Origin: Halomarina oriensis | GTDB lineage: Archaea > Halobacteriota > Halobacteria > Halobacteriales > Haloarculaceae | DNA: 64,000 nucleotides | Direction of reading: 5' to 3' | Assembly (NCBI RefSeq): GCF_009791395.1 | Contig: NZ_WSZK01000039.1 | Coordinates: 1-64,000 of the forward strand | Shown: piece by piece, positions 8,450 through 17,125 of the stretch | Layout: each line of letters opens with the position of its first letter | Numbering within the stretch: the first letter of the stretch is position 1 | Notes under the pieces: generated by a model | What the model saw: only the letters and a program-made list of their open reading frames with translations | What the model was told of the DNA's origin: nothing | Database searches by the model: none | Translations under genes and position numbers: made by a program

Positions 8450-8507
8450 CCTTTTTATCCACGAGTCGAGGTCGCTACGCGACCCCGACAGGGTAAAAGC
8501 TCAACCA
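8450..8507 (+). repeat. Structured intergenic element, copy A
   Basis: Begins 15 bases after the acyl-CoA ligase stop. The left arm CCTTTTTATCCACGAGT (8450-8466) is followed by an inner hairpin with stem GGTCGC/GCGACC and loop TAC (8470-8484). The right arm is ACAGGGTAAAAGCTCAACCA (8488-8507). TTTTATCC in the left arm can pair with GGGTAAAA in the right arm (one G-T pair). Copy B at 49198-49252 on the other strand has the same arms except for one T and one A/G change, but a different inner hairpin. I infer a conserved RNA structure at the 3' end of transcripts or a small non-autonomous mobile element. Confidence 0.8.
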
Positions 8508-8510
8508 TCA

Positions 8511-8644
8511 CCAGAACGGCTCCACCGTTCTGGTTAGTAGCCAGAAATCGCCGATTTCTGGCGACAAGAGCATCTCCTCACCCCCTCAGTCGCTACGTCA
8601 CCGGCGGCGAAGCCGCCGGTTCCGTGCGGGACCGGAGGTCCCGC
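8511..8644 (+). repeat. Row of four further near-perfect hairpins in a 363-base gene-free spacer
   Basis: The spacer 8435-8797 holds copy A and then four hairpins: CCAGAACGG/CCGTTCTGG (8511-8533, 5-base loop); CCAGAAATCG/CGATTTCTGG (8541-8561); CCGGCGGC/GCCGCCGG with loop GAA (8601-8619); GCGGGACC/GGTCCCGC with loop GGA (8626-8644). The first two share the outer pairs CCAGAA/TTCTGG but differ inside. No protein-coding signal is seen here. From 8645 to 8797 there is only further GC-rich sequence and then a more AT-rich stretch leading to the lipoprotein start. Confidence 0.7.
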
Positions 8645-8797
8645 TCTCGCTCCTTCGACGGTTCAGTTACCCCGCTTGCTCACTGCGTTCGCTCACGGCG
8701 CAGCGTCTCGACAGCACTGCACCTTGTTCGGCGGGACCCCTACGTCTTCACTTCACTCTACGAGAAAGTACTTGCATCGCGTCGCTTCAGTGCTACC

Positions 8798-9226
8798 ATG
8801 AGACGCCGTCAGGTCCTCGCGGCACTCGGTACTACAACACTCGCGTCGATAGCGGGGTGTGCGACGATAGAAGCTGAACTCGGGGTGCGTCAGGAAACAC
8901 TCGGTCCCGTCACAATAGAGAACACAGAGACGGAACCGTTCGACGTTCGTCTCGAAGTGCTCCGTGACGGAGAGCAGGTTCACACATCGATGCACGAACT
9001 CTCCGCAGTGTCGGCCTCGGAGTATTCTCCTGTGGTCGTCAATGACTGGGAAGACAATCCCGATGCTCGACGCTGGATTGTTCGAGCCAAAAACGATGGG
9101 CACGACTGGGTTTATGCCACGCTTGACGCTGCACGACCCGAGAACTGCCATACGGTCAACGTTCAGGTCGTTGATATCGGTCCGAATCCGATAGTCGTCC
9201 TTCCGATGATGTGCCCTTCAGGGTAG
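8798..9226 (+). CDS. Small Tat-type lipoprotein, function unknown
   Basis: A 142-residue secreted protein. The N-terminus MRRRQVLAALGTTTLASIAG ends at a lipobox Cys21 (IAGC) and carries the RR of Tat substrates. The mature part (about 30-142) looks beta-rich, with ETLGPVTIENTETEPFDVRL and VVNDWEDNPDARRWIVRAKN, and resembles haloarchaeal Ig-like lipoproteins in general style only. Its third codon positions are visibly more AT-rich than those of its neighbours (many ACA, AAC, GAT, ATA codons), which may mark recent acquisition. I chose the ATG at 8798 because it begins the signal peptide; the frame is open further upstream without coding character. Confidence 0.75.
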   Translation: MRRRQVLAALGTTTLASIAGCATIEAELGVRQETLGPVTIENTETEPFDVRLEVLRDGEQVHTSMHELSAVSASEYSPVVVNDWEDNPDARRWIVRAKNDGHDWVYATLDAARPENCHTVNVQVVDIGPNPIVVLPMMCPSG

Positions 9227-9313
9227 CGTCGACACCCCGCTCCCTGTTAGACTCGCGGCACGCGTCTACCACGAGCACGTGACGGAGGAGACGAGTGATG
9301 CCTCCGCCGAGTA

Positions 9314-10759
9314 CTACAACCGCTCGTCTTGCAACTCGGAGTGACGCTGGTCGACGTCGATGACCGGTCGCGGGTAGTCGAGGCCCAACTCGACGCCGTA
9401 CTCCGCTTGCTCGTCTGGCGAGAGCGTCCACGGTTCGTGGACCTGCGCTCCCGGAACCCCGTCCAGTTCCGGGAGCCAGTGACGGACGTACTCGCCGTCG
9501 CCGTCGTAGTCGGTGGCCTGCTTGACGACGTTGAAGTACATGTTCCGCGAGTCGTTGCCGACGCCCGCTTGATACGCCCAGTTCCCCCAGTTCGAGCAGA
9601 CGTCGTAGTCCACGAGGCGTTCCTCGAAGTACGCCGCACCGCGTCGCCAGTCGACTTCCAGCCAGTCGGCGAGGAAGGAGGCGACGTTCTGGCGACCACG
9701 GTTACTCATGAAGCCCGTCTCGTTCAGTTCGCGCATGTTCGCGTCCACGAACGGGACGCCCGTCTCGCCGGCCGCCCAGCGCTCGAACCGATCGTCGCCG
9801 CCCGGCCACTCCCGTTCGACGTCGCGGATGCCGGTCGCCGAGAAGAACTCCGCGCCGTGTTTGACGAACTGGAACTGGAAGAAGTCACGCCACATGAGTT
9901 CGAACAGGAGCCAGTACGTCGACTCGTTGGAGACGTGCCGGTCCTCGTAGCGTCGCACCTCGTCGTGGAGGTAGCGTGGCGAGAGCGCACCGACCGCGAG
10001 CCACGGCGAGAACTTCGAGGAGTAGTCGCTTCCGAGCAGGCCGTTGCGCGTCTCCTTGTACTCCCGGAGGTAGTCGCCCGCCCAGACGTAGTCGTGGACG
10101 CGCGCTCTCCCGACGGACTCGCCGCCCTCGAAGGGCAGGACGGAACGGTCGTCCACCGTGGCGTCGGCCTCCGCCCACGGCCCGAACTCGTCGATAGCCG
10201 GGAGGTCCCCCGATTCGAGGGGCGCCGCCTCCTCGGCGAGCGTCAGCGAGTCCGGCGTCGGGACCTGGTTCCTGACCGGCCGTGACTCGGTGGCCTTCCG
10301 CCACGACGTGAACGTGTCGTCGATGGCCGTGACGTCGCTGGCGAGGTCGTCGAGGTGGTAGAGCGTGTGCGTCCAGTAGCGGTCCGTCTCGACGTCCGCG
10401 TCGTGGAGGGCCTCCCGCGTCGCGTTCTCCACCTCGAACTCCTCGGTAGCGGGCGTCGTCTGGAGGGTCACGGTGTCCGCCCCGACCGCCTCGGCCAGGT
10501 CGGGGAGCACGTCCTCGGGACTGCCGCGTCGGATCAGCAGGTCCGCGCCCTTCTCTCGGAGGGACTCGCGGTAGTCCGCCAGACTCTCGCGGAGGAATCG
10601 GGCGCGGTACGGGCCGACGCGCTGGGGACCGTAGCGAGTCTCGCCGACGAACCGCGGGTCGTGGACGTAGACGGGAACGACGTCACCGGTCGCGGCGCTG
10701 GCGAGCGTCGGGTTGTCGTGGACCCGCAGGTCACGGCGAACCCAGACGAGCGTGGTCAT
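9314..10759 (-). CDS. CRY-DASH family cryptochrome/photolyase
   Basis: A 481-residue flavoprotein. The N-terminal photolyase domain begins LVWVRRDLRVHDNPTLASAA (residues 4-23) and binds an antenna cofactor. The FAD-binding helical domain contains LGSDYSSKFSPWLAVGALSP (near 250), STYWLLFELMWRDFFQFQF (near 290) and NRGRQNVASFLADWLEVDW (near 365), which are characteristic of the DASH subgroup. DASH proteins repair UV pyrimidine dimers, mainly in single-stranded DNA, using blue light. Its presence fits a sun-exposed halophile. It stands alone, with its promoter side facing the DUF7344-like gene region. Confidence 0.92.
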   Translation of the reverse strand: MTTLVWVRRDLRVHDNPTLASAATGDVVPVYVHDPRFVGETRYGPQRVGPYRARFLRESLADYRESLREKGADLLIRRGSPEDVLPDLAEAVGADTVTLQTTPATEEFEVENATREALHDADVETDRYWTHTLYHLDDLASDVTAIDDTFTSWRKATESRPVRNQVPTPDSLTLAEEAAPLESGDLPAIDEFGPWAEADATVDDRSVLPFEGGESVGRARVHDYVWAGDYLREYKETRNGLLGSDYSSKFSPWLAVGALSPRYLHDEVRRYEDRHVSNESTYWLLFELMWRDFFQFQFVKHGAEFFSATGIRDVEREWPGGDDRFERWAAGETGVPFVDANMRELNETGFMSNRGRQNVASFLADWLEVDWRRGAAYFEERLVDYDVCSNWGNWAYQAGVGNDSRNMYFNVVKQATDYDGDGEYVRHWLPELDGVPGAQVHEPWTLSPDEQAEYGVELGLDYPRPVIDVDQRHSELQDERL

Positions 10760-10819
10760 ACCGGGGGTACGGCCGCCGCTGAAAAAGTGCTACAGGTGCC
10801 GGTGAGCGGTGCCGGTGGC

Positions 10820-11371
10820 TCAGAGCAGTCCGTCCTCGTCGTGCGGGTCCGCCATGAACGGGAGGCGGCCGTGCTGTGCCGTCGTCTGGACGACGGCCGA
10901 GACGCCGAGCAGGACGAAGAAGCCGACCGCCCAGACCGTCGGCCGGAGCGTCCCGACGAGCGGTGCGGAGAGGTCCGCGGCGACGGTCGCACACGCCCCC
11001 AGTGCGGCCAGCGAGACGTAGTACGCCCCCCAGTCGAGGTCGCGCGACGGCACCCCCATGTACGCCTCGATGTCCCGGATACGGTCCTCGAGACGGACCA
11101 CCTTCTCCTCGGCGTCGTAGTCGACGATGCCCAACTCGTCGAGTTTCGGCAGATGGGTCTGATGCAGCGAGACGTACGCGCTCTGCCGTTTCTGTCGTGG
11201 CGGCGGCGTCTCTCCGGTCTCGGCGGCGGCGACCTGCTCGGACAGTTCGCCGACGCTCAGTCGCTTCCCGTCCGCCTCACGGAGACGCTCCAGCGCCAAC
11301 CGACGTCGGTCGTTCCGCAGTACGTCGTATATCTCCCCCTCTTCGAGTGGTTGGTGTGCCTGTATTGCCAT
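10820..11371 (-). CDS. DUF7344-like winged-helix regulator with two C-terminal membrane helices
   Basis: A 183-residue protein. Residues 10-110 form a winged helix typical of haloarchaea: EIYDVLRNDRRRLALERL, then LSVGELSEQVAAAE, and the signature SAYVSLHQTHLPKLDELGIV before DYD. After RIRDIEAYM come two hydrophobic segments (about 117-135 and 142-162), so the DNA-binding part is probably tethered to the membrane. Its role is unknown. It precedes and is on the same strand as the cryptochrome gene, with a gap of 60 bases, so co-transcription is possible. Confidence 0.8.
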   Translation of the reverse strand: MAIQAHQPLEEGEIYDVLRNDRRRLALERLREADGKRLSVGELSEQVAAAETGETPPPRQKRQSAYVSLHQTHLPKLDELGIVDYDAEEKVVRLEDRIRDIEAYMGVPSRDLDWGAYYVSLAALGACATVAADLSAPLVGTLRPTVWAVGFFVLLGVSAVVQTTAQHGRLPFMADPHDEDGLL

Positions 11372-11521
11372 TCTCTCACCGGACCTGACAGGTCGTCAAA
11401 CGAAACTATTCTTGCGGATGCAAAAACCTGTGGGATACCACCGTCGACCCGATAGGCTATCGTTACTCTATCACCGAAGAAAGAATAACTCGAATTCGGT
11501 TCTTTCGAGCGTTCCGGCCGC

Positions 11522-13516
11522 TCAGGCGAGCCACTCGTCGGGTTTCGTGTCGTAGTCGACGTCCGTCGCCGCGAGGTGCTCGACGGCCTCCCACGGGAGT
11601 TCCTCCGTGGTGATACGTTCGCCGTCGTAGCGGATGAGCAGTCCTACCTCCTCCGGGACCGGTTCGCGGTCACGGCGGCGGGCGACCTCGACGTCGTGGT
11701 CGTCTAGCTGCTTCGAGATGGTCTTGAGGTTCACCGGGCGGCCCCACAGCTCGAACACCCGCTTGAGGACCTGTTTCGCCTGTCGGGCGTCGACGATGAC
11801 GCCGTTGTACTGGTGGGAGAGGAGCAGTTCGTTCCGGTTGTTGTAGTTCCCGTCCTCGACGACCACCGTGGGCTTCCCGAAGTTCGTGAACTGCAACATC
11901 AGCTTCTTCTTCACGTCCTCGACGTCGGTGCTGGTCGCGCGGTAGTCACGCGTCGAGTGGGTGAACTCGTAGGTGAAGTAGTGGTTCTGGTCGACGAACT
12001 CCTGACTGAGGAACTCGTCCAAGAACGTCACGTCGTTGTGGCTCTCGCGGATCTCTCGCATCCGGTCCCAGCCGGCACACCGGTCGACGTCCGCCAGCGC
12101 CTCCTCGACGTCCGCGTACCGCGCGTCGTCGAACATGTACCGGGCGATCCGTTCGAGGTCCGACTGCGAGAGGCGCTTGAGGAACCCACGGTGCTGTGGC
12201 TTGACGAGCGAGTAGTGGCGCTCACACAGCCCCTCGTAGGTCAGCACCTTCCACGGGTAGCGGTTCACGTCGACGTCGTCCGCCCGTGCTCGCGCCAGTT
12301 CCTCGGCGTCGACCCGCGGGTCGTCGGCGTCCAGCAGGTCCAGTCGGTCCGCGGCGATACGGTCGAGTGCCGGGTCGGGTTCGAGTGCGGTCTGTACCTC
12401 GTCCAGGTCGATACGCTCGTGGAAGTTCCGCCACGTCACGCCCTCGACGCGCAGGAGTCGTTCGGCTACCTCCCGGCGGTTGGTGGCGTTCTCGATGTAC
12501 TCCCAGAGCTCCTTGCCGAGTTTGTAGGGGTTGAACCCTGGCGAGTTCAGCACCCGTGCCTGGTGGTCGGCGTAGTGGAGGAACTCGTCGGCCGCCGCGA
12601 ACCCCTCCTCGCCCATCATCATCGACTCCCAGTAGGCGGCCCACCCCTCGTTCATCACCTTCGTCATCTTCTGAGGGGCGAAGTAGTACGACTCCCGGCG
12701 CAGGAGTTCGAGCGTCTCGCGTTGCCAGTCCTCGAACTCGACGGCACGCTCTGCGTCCTCGTCGTAGGCCATCCCGTGTCTCCGGAGGAAGGCAAGCACG
12801 TCGAGTTCCGGTTCCTCGGGGAACGACCCCGCCTCCTCCTCGGGACGCTGTGACTCCACCCACTCCTCGTCGAACACCTGCCGGCGCACCTCGTCGCTCA
12901 ACCCGAGACTGTCGAGTTGGTCGGCGATGTCCGCCAGGTCGCGCTCTACGCCCTCGCCCTCCACGGTCGAGAACGGACTGTGCTGGTCGATGCAGTCCTC
13001 CAGACAGAGCACGTGGTCGATCCACCGCTCGACGGCCTCCCGGTCGACCTCCGGGTCGTCCATGAACGCCTCGATGGCGTCGGCGTGGTTCGACAGCATC
13101 GCGGCGGCGTTCGGGTCGTCGGCGAACAGACCGAACCACTGGTTGTTCTTGAAGAAATCGGCGTGGGCCTCGACGTGCGTGATGACCGCCTTCTGGTCGG
13201 CCAGCGCGTTCGACTCCTGCAAGAAGGCGTGGGAGGGGTTGTCGTTGTTGACGATCTCGAACGCCTTCCCGCCGAGGAACTGGGTCTGTTTCTGCTGGCG
13301 GTCGTAGGCCATCCCCCACCGCCAGTGGGGGTACCGCTCCTGGAACCCGCCGTAGGCGATGAGTTCGTTCATCTCGTCGTAGTCGATAATCCAGTACTTC
13401 ACGGGGAACGGGTCGAGACCCAGCTTTCGCGCGAGGTGGTTCGCCTCCCGCACTGGCTCTTCTAACTCCCCGGCGATGCGCTGTTTCTGTCTGCGTTCGG
13501 TGTCCGAATCACTCAT
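11522..13516 (-). CDS. SpoVR family protein
   Basis: A 664-residue homologue of bacterial SpoVR/YcgB. It starts with an acidic/basic leader ([20 protein letters not shown]), then the family hallmark [20 protein letters not shown] (about 42-61) and [34 protein letters not shown] and [15 protein letters not shown] follow, as does [20 protein letters not shown] (the region with conserved His/Glu/Asp-like residues). Function is unknown; in Bacillus SpoVR affects spore cortex formation, and in enterobacteria it belongs with yeaGH in stress responses. It is the last gene of the PrkA operon and overlaps DUF444 by 8 bases, indicating translational coupling. The ATG at 13516 is preferred over 13600. 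Confidence 0.93.
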   Translation of the reverse strand: MSDSDTERRQKQRIAGELEEPVREANHLARKLGLDPFPVKYWIIDYDEMNELIAYGGFQERYPHWRWGMAYDRQQKQTQFLGGKAFEIVNNDNPSHAFLQESNALADQKAVITHVEAHADFFKNNQWFGLFADDPNAAAMLSNHADAIEAFMDDPEVDREAVERWIDHVLCLEDCIDQHSPFSTVEGEGVERDLADIADQLDSLGLSDEVRRQVFDEEWVESQRPEEEAGSFPEEPELDVLAFLRRHGMAYDEDAERAVEFEDWQRETLELLRRESYYFAPQKMTKVMNEGWAAYWESMMMGEEGFAAADEFLHYADHQARVLNSPGFNPYKLGKELWEYIENATNRREVAERLLRVEGVTWRNFHERIDLDEVQTALEPDPALDRIAADRLDLLDADDPRVDAEELARARADDVDVNRYPWKVLTYEGLCERHYSLVKPQHRGFLKRLSQSDLERIARYMFDDARYADVEEALADVDRCAGWDRMREIRESHNDVTFLDEFLSQEFVDQNHYFTYEFTHSTRDYRATSTDVEDVKKKLMLQFTNFGKPTVVVEDGNYNNRNELLLSHQYNGVIVDARQAKQVLKRVFELWGRPVNLKTISKQLDDHDVEVARRRDREPVPEEVGLLIRYDGERITTEELPWEAVEHLAATDVDYDTKPDEWLA

Positions 13517-14828
13517 CGTTGCTCTCCGTGCTGAGGATGGTGTAGATGGCGTCGACCACGTCCTCCGGCCCGGTGACGTAGGCGACGGCCACGTCGTCAC
13601 TTCCCTCGAAGTGACGTTCGACCTCCTCGGCGTGGGTCGCGTTGATGGCGTTGCCGCTGGGTTGGGTCTCCACGTACGCGTGGAGGTTGGCCGGAATCCG
13701 CTCCATCAGCGGGATGACGCGCTCCTCGGTGTCGTTCGAGGAGTTCTCCGAGTCACCCGCCGCGAAGACGTAGCGGTTCCACTCGTCCCAGGGGTACTCT
13801 TCGAGCAACTCCGCGGCGAGTTCGTACGCACTGGAGATGCGCGTCCCCCCACCGGAACGGATGCCGAAGAACTCGTCGCGTTCGACCGACCAGGCGTCGG
13901 CGTCGTGGGCGATGTAGACGAACTCCGCGTTGTCGTACTTACCCGTCAGATACCAGTCGAGCGGGGTGAACGTCCGCTCGACCAGTTCGCGTTTCTTTTC
14001 GCGCATGCTCCCCGAGACGTCGCGGATGTTGACCACGACGACGTTCTTCTCTTTCTCCTCGACGATTTCGGGGTAGCGGTAGCGCTCGTCCTCCCGTCGG
14101 AACGGGACCTGCTTCAGCCCCTTCCGTCGGATACGCTCGACGGGCGACTCGCGCTCGACGTGCTCGGTCATCTCGTCGATGCTCGTCCAGCGGTCGCGCT
14201 CGTCGTCGGGCAGGTTCGAGTCGGCGTCCACGATCCACGCGTGTGAGACGGGGATGTTCTGCTGGCGGGCCCACGCGTACACCTCGTCGGGGCCCCAGTC
14301 CTCCACTCTGAGGGCCTCCTCGATGTAGTTCTCGTCGAACTCCATCGCCAGTTTCCGCTTCAGGCCCTGCTTGAACAGGCGCTCGAAGTCGAGCGTGCTG
14401 GCCGGCCCCGTCCGGGTGATGTCGGTGTAGTCCCCTTCCGTCTCCTCGATGACTTTCTTCCCTTTCGGGTCCAGGTCGAGACCCAACTCCTCGTCGAGTT
14501 CCTGGGCGAACTCCTCGGGGTCCATCTCGTAGTACTCGTGTTCGCCGCCCTCCTCGCCGGGGTCGCCCTCTTCGTCGCCGTCGCCGGGCTGGGGCTGTGG
14601 CTGGCCGACGGGGTCGCCCGGTTGGGGGGTGCCGCCGTCGCCCTGGCCGACGCCGCCCTTGTCGAGTTGGTCGTACTCGAAGGCGGGGAGGTCGACGATC
14701 TTGATGGGAATCTTCACCTCGCCAGGGAGGCTCTGGCCCAGGTCGCCGTACTGGATGAACTCCGAGAGGTCCTGCCGGCGCTGTTCTCCGACGTCACGGT
14801 ACCGTTCGAGGTCGTCTCTCAGTCCCAT
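13509..14828 (-). CDS. DUF444/YeaH family VWA-domain protein
   Basis: A 439-residue protein of the YeaH (UPF0229) family. The first ~100 residues hold a Pro/Gly/Gln/Glu-rich low-complexity linker. The C-terminal half is a von Willebrand A-type domain with the metal-binding MIDAS motif DVSGSM in [20 protein letters not shown], followed by [20 protein letters not shown]. Such domains bind protein partners through a divalent metal. Family knowledge places it with the PrkA kinase and SpoVR in one functional unit. It overlaps PrkA by 10 bases upstream and SpoVR by 8 downstream. The ATG at 14828 fits these overlaps; longer upstream frames lie inside the kinase gene. Confidence 0.93.
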   Translation of the reverse strand: MGLRDDLERYRDVGEQRRQDLSEFIQYGDLGQSLPGEVKIPIKIVDLPAFEYDQLDKGGVGQGDGGTPQPGDPVGQPQPQPGDGDEEGDPGEEGGEHEYYEMDPEEFAQELDEELGLDLDPKGKKVIEETEGDYTDITRTGPASTLDFERLFKQGLKRKLAMEFDENYIEEALRVEDWGPDEVYAWARQQNIPVSHAWIVDADSNLPDDERDRWTSIDEMTEHVERESPVERIRRKGLKQVPFRREDERYRYPEIVEEKEKNVVVVNIRDVSGSMREKKRELVERTFTPLDWYLTGKYDNAEFVYIAHDADAWSVERDEFFGIRSGGGTRISSAYELAAELLEEYPWDEWNRYVFAAGDSENSSNDTEERVIPLMERIPANLHAYVETQPSGNAINATHAEEVERHFEGSDDVAVAYVTGPEDVVDAIYTILSTESNDE

Positions 14829-17095
14829 CGGTAGCTCACCTGGCTCATGACGTGTCTGCTGGTCAGTTCCGCCGACGCCTCGCTGTAGCCGAACAGTTCC
14901 TGCATGTTCCCCACCGTCCGTTCCTTGACGCTCGCCGTCTCCGTCCCGCTCGGCGGGTCGTCCCACAGGCGGGGGTCGAAGTCCTCGAACGCCCGGCGGA
15001 CGTCGTCCCAGTCGTGACTCCCGAGGATGGTCGAGATGATGGGAATCTCCTTCAGGTCGACGTCGCCGACGCGGAACTCCTCGTCGCGGTTGCGCCACGC
15101 GTGGCGGTTGAGCGCCGTGATGACCTTCTCGGTCCGGAAGTCCGTCACGGCGGGGCCGGCGTCGGTGCCCTCGTAGTACGTCTCGTCGAACCGGCCGAGC
15201 TGTTCGATCTCGAACACCTTCATCTTCAGCGGGTCGGGCTCGACGCTCTCGCCGCGTTCGTTCTCTATCTGCTCGTTCTCGACCCACGCGTAGACGTGCT
15301 CGACGTACTCCTCGACCGTCTCCTCGTCGACGCGCTTCTCGCGCATGATGCCCGCCAGCACGTCCTCCTCCTGTCTGGCGAAGACGCGGTTTTTCACCTG
15401 CACGACCCGGTTCTCGTACTCGGTGCGTTCGGAGTCCGAGAAGACGGGCGCGTCGACGAACCCGCGTGCCATCGTGTTCAGCACGTCCCTGGGCATGATG
15501 ACGTGCTCGACGGGGAGGTCCGGGTGGTGGCGTTCGGACTCCTCGTTGAGCAGGTCCGCCACGGTGTCGCGGGTGTAGGTGACGGGGATACCCTGCTCGC
15601 CGTCACGCGAGTTCGGCCCGAAGTCGAAGTCCTCCTTCTCGCGGCGCTCGTCGCCGTCGCGGATGAACCCCGCGTCGAACAGGAGCGCCTTGTCCACCAG
15701 GTCCAGCCCCGTCGGCAGGTCCTCGGTGTCCAGCCTGCTGACCACGTCGTACAGCGCCGCCGCCTCGATGGCGTGGGGGGCGAGTTCCTTCGTGTTCACC
15801 CGCCGGTCGCTGTCGCGGACGTCGAGGTGGACCGGCTCCCTGATCTTGGCCTCCAGTTCGCCGTAGCTGTCGGCGGTCCAGACGGACGTCTCGTTGGTCA
15901 ACTCGCGGCGGAGTAGCTCCGCTTCGAGCGAGAGGTTCGTCAGGTAGTGGAACTCGTGTTTGTCCAGCCGACGCTTCAGGGCCTTCAGCGGGTCCTGTCC
16001 CGCCCGGTCGGCGTGCTGGTTGAGTTGGGCTTCGAGGTCCGGGTTCGAGATGATGATCATCTGGGTGTCGATGTCCATCCCGATCCCCTTGTCCAGTTTC
16101 ACGTGTGCCTCGTCGGGCACGTTCAGCAGTTTCTGGAGCAGGTCGGCGTGCTGGGCGGCGTCCTCGACGAGCGTCAGCAGGCCGTTGCCCTGCGAGAGGA
16201 CGCCGTCGTAGCTGAACGCCTGCGGGTTCTTCCGGCCCCGCGAGTCGAGCACCTGCAACATACCGTGCATCCACGACCCGACCAGTCGCTCCTTGGGCGA
16301 CCCGTCGTCCTCCGAGTGGAGGACGCCGATACCCTGGCCCACGTCCATCACGACGTTCTTCACGCGGAGGTGCTGGGGGTCGGTGACCGCCGAGAACAGG
16401 TCTTCGCGGCCCTCTCGCCGGTACCGTTCTTCGAGGAAGTCGTACGCCTCCCGGCAGAACGGGTCGAGCGCCGTCTCGACGACGATCGGGATGTGGTCGT
16501 CGTGGCGCTCGTTCAACTCGTCGAGGAGGCGCTGGCGGACCTCGCGGGGGAAGACGCTGAGCGGGTGTGCCTGGACCGGACTCTCGTACCACTCGTCGTC
16601 GTTCGTGCGCGGCGCGTCGTCGTAGGTCAGACCACCGCCGCCGTCCGTACCGGAGACGTTCCACTCGACGGTGTAGCGCCGTCCCGCGTCGGTCTTCGAG
16701 AACTCCCGCAGACCGTTGATGAGACAGCGCTTGAGTTCGGACTTCCCCGTGGCGGTGGGGCCTTCGAGCCAGACGATTTTCTCTTCTTTCCCGCGTTTGG
16801 CGGCGATAGAGCGCAGGTCGTCGACGAACTCGTTGAGCACTTCGGTGTTGCCGAGGATGGCGTGTTCGCCGTCGTTGTACGGGTCGTCGAAGAACCGGTA
16901 GCGTTCTTTCTCCTCGCCCTCCTCGACGACGCTCCGGGTGCCGGAGGCCTCGATGGCTTCGAGGAGGTACTTCGAGGCGTGAGCCGCCAGTTGCGGGCGC
17001 TCGAAGAGGCGGTCGACGTACTCCGCGAGGCTCATCGGTTCCTCGTACGTGTCGGTCAGCGCGCGGTCGGCGTCGGTGATGAAATCGTGGGTCAT
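14819..17095 (-). CDS. PrkA-family serine protein kinase, second copy
   Basis: A 758-residue PrkA/YeaG-type protein. An AAA-like nucleotide-binding region has a Walker A motif [12 protein letters not shown] (about residue 112) and NPDLEAQLN near a sensor position. The C-terminal PrkA kinase-like domain follows, including [20 protein letters not shown]. It is divergent from the neighbouring copy at 17126 and longer than bacterial PrkA (about 640 residues), so it is an old paralogue rather than a recent duplicate. PrkA proteins phosphorylate Ser/Thr in vitro, and AAA protease-like behaviour has been proposed; the archaeal target is unknown. The gap from the upstream kinase is 30 bases. Confidence 0.92.
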   Translation of the reverse strand: MTHDFITDADRALTDTYEEPMSLAEYVDRLFERPQLAAHASKYLLEAIEASGTRSVVEEGEEKERYRFFDDPYNDGEHAILGNTEVLNEFVDDLRSIAAKRGKEEKIVWLEGPTATGKSELKRCLINGLREFSKTDAGRRYTVEWNVSGTDGGGGLTYDDAPRTNDDEWYESPVQAHPLSVFPREVRQRLLDELNERHDDHIPIVVETALDPFCREAYDFLEERYRREGREDLFSAVTDPQHLRVKNVVMDVGQGIGVLHSEDDGSPKERLVGSWMHGMLQVLDSRGRKNPQAFSYDGVLSQGNGLLTLVEDAAQHADLLQKLLNVPDEAHVKLDKGIGMDIDTQMIIISNPDLEAQLNQHADRAGQDPLKALKRRLDKHEFHYLTNLSLEAELLRRELTNETSVWTADSYGELEAKIREPVHLDVRDSDRRVNTKELAPHAIEAAALYDVVSRLDTEDLPTGLDLVDKALLFDAGFIRDGDERREKEDFDFGPNSRDGEQGIPVTYTRDTVADLLNEESERHHPDLPVEHVIMPRDVLNTMARGFVDAPVFSDSERTEYENRVVQVKNRVFARQEEDVLAGIMREKRVDEETVEEYVEHVYAWVENEQIENERGESVEPDPLKMKVFEIEQLGRFDETYYEGTDAGPAVTDFRTEKVITALNRHAWRNRDEEFRVGDVDLKEIPIISTILGSHDWDDVRRAFEDFDPRLWDDPPSGTETASVKERTVGNMQELFGYSEASAELTSRHVMSQVSYRWD

Positions 17096-17125
17096 GGTGG
17101 GTCTGTCGTGGCTGTCACCGGGCCA

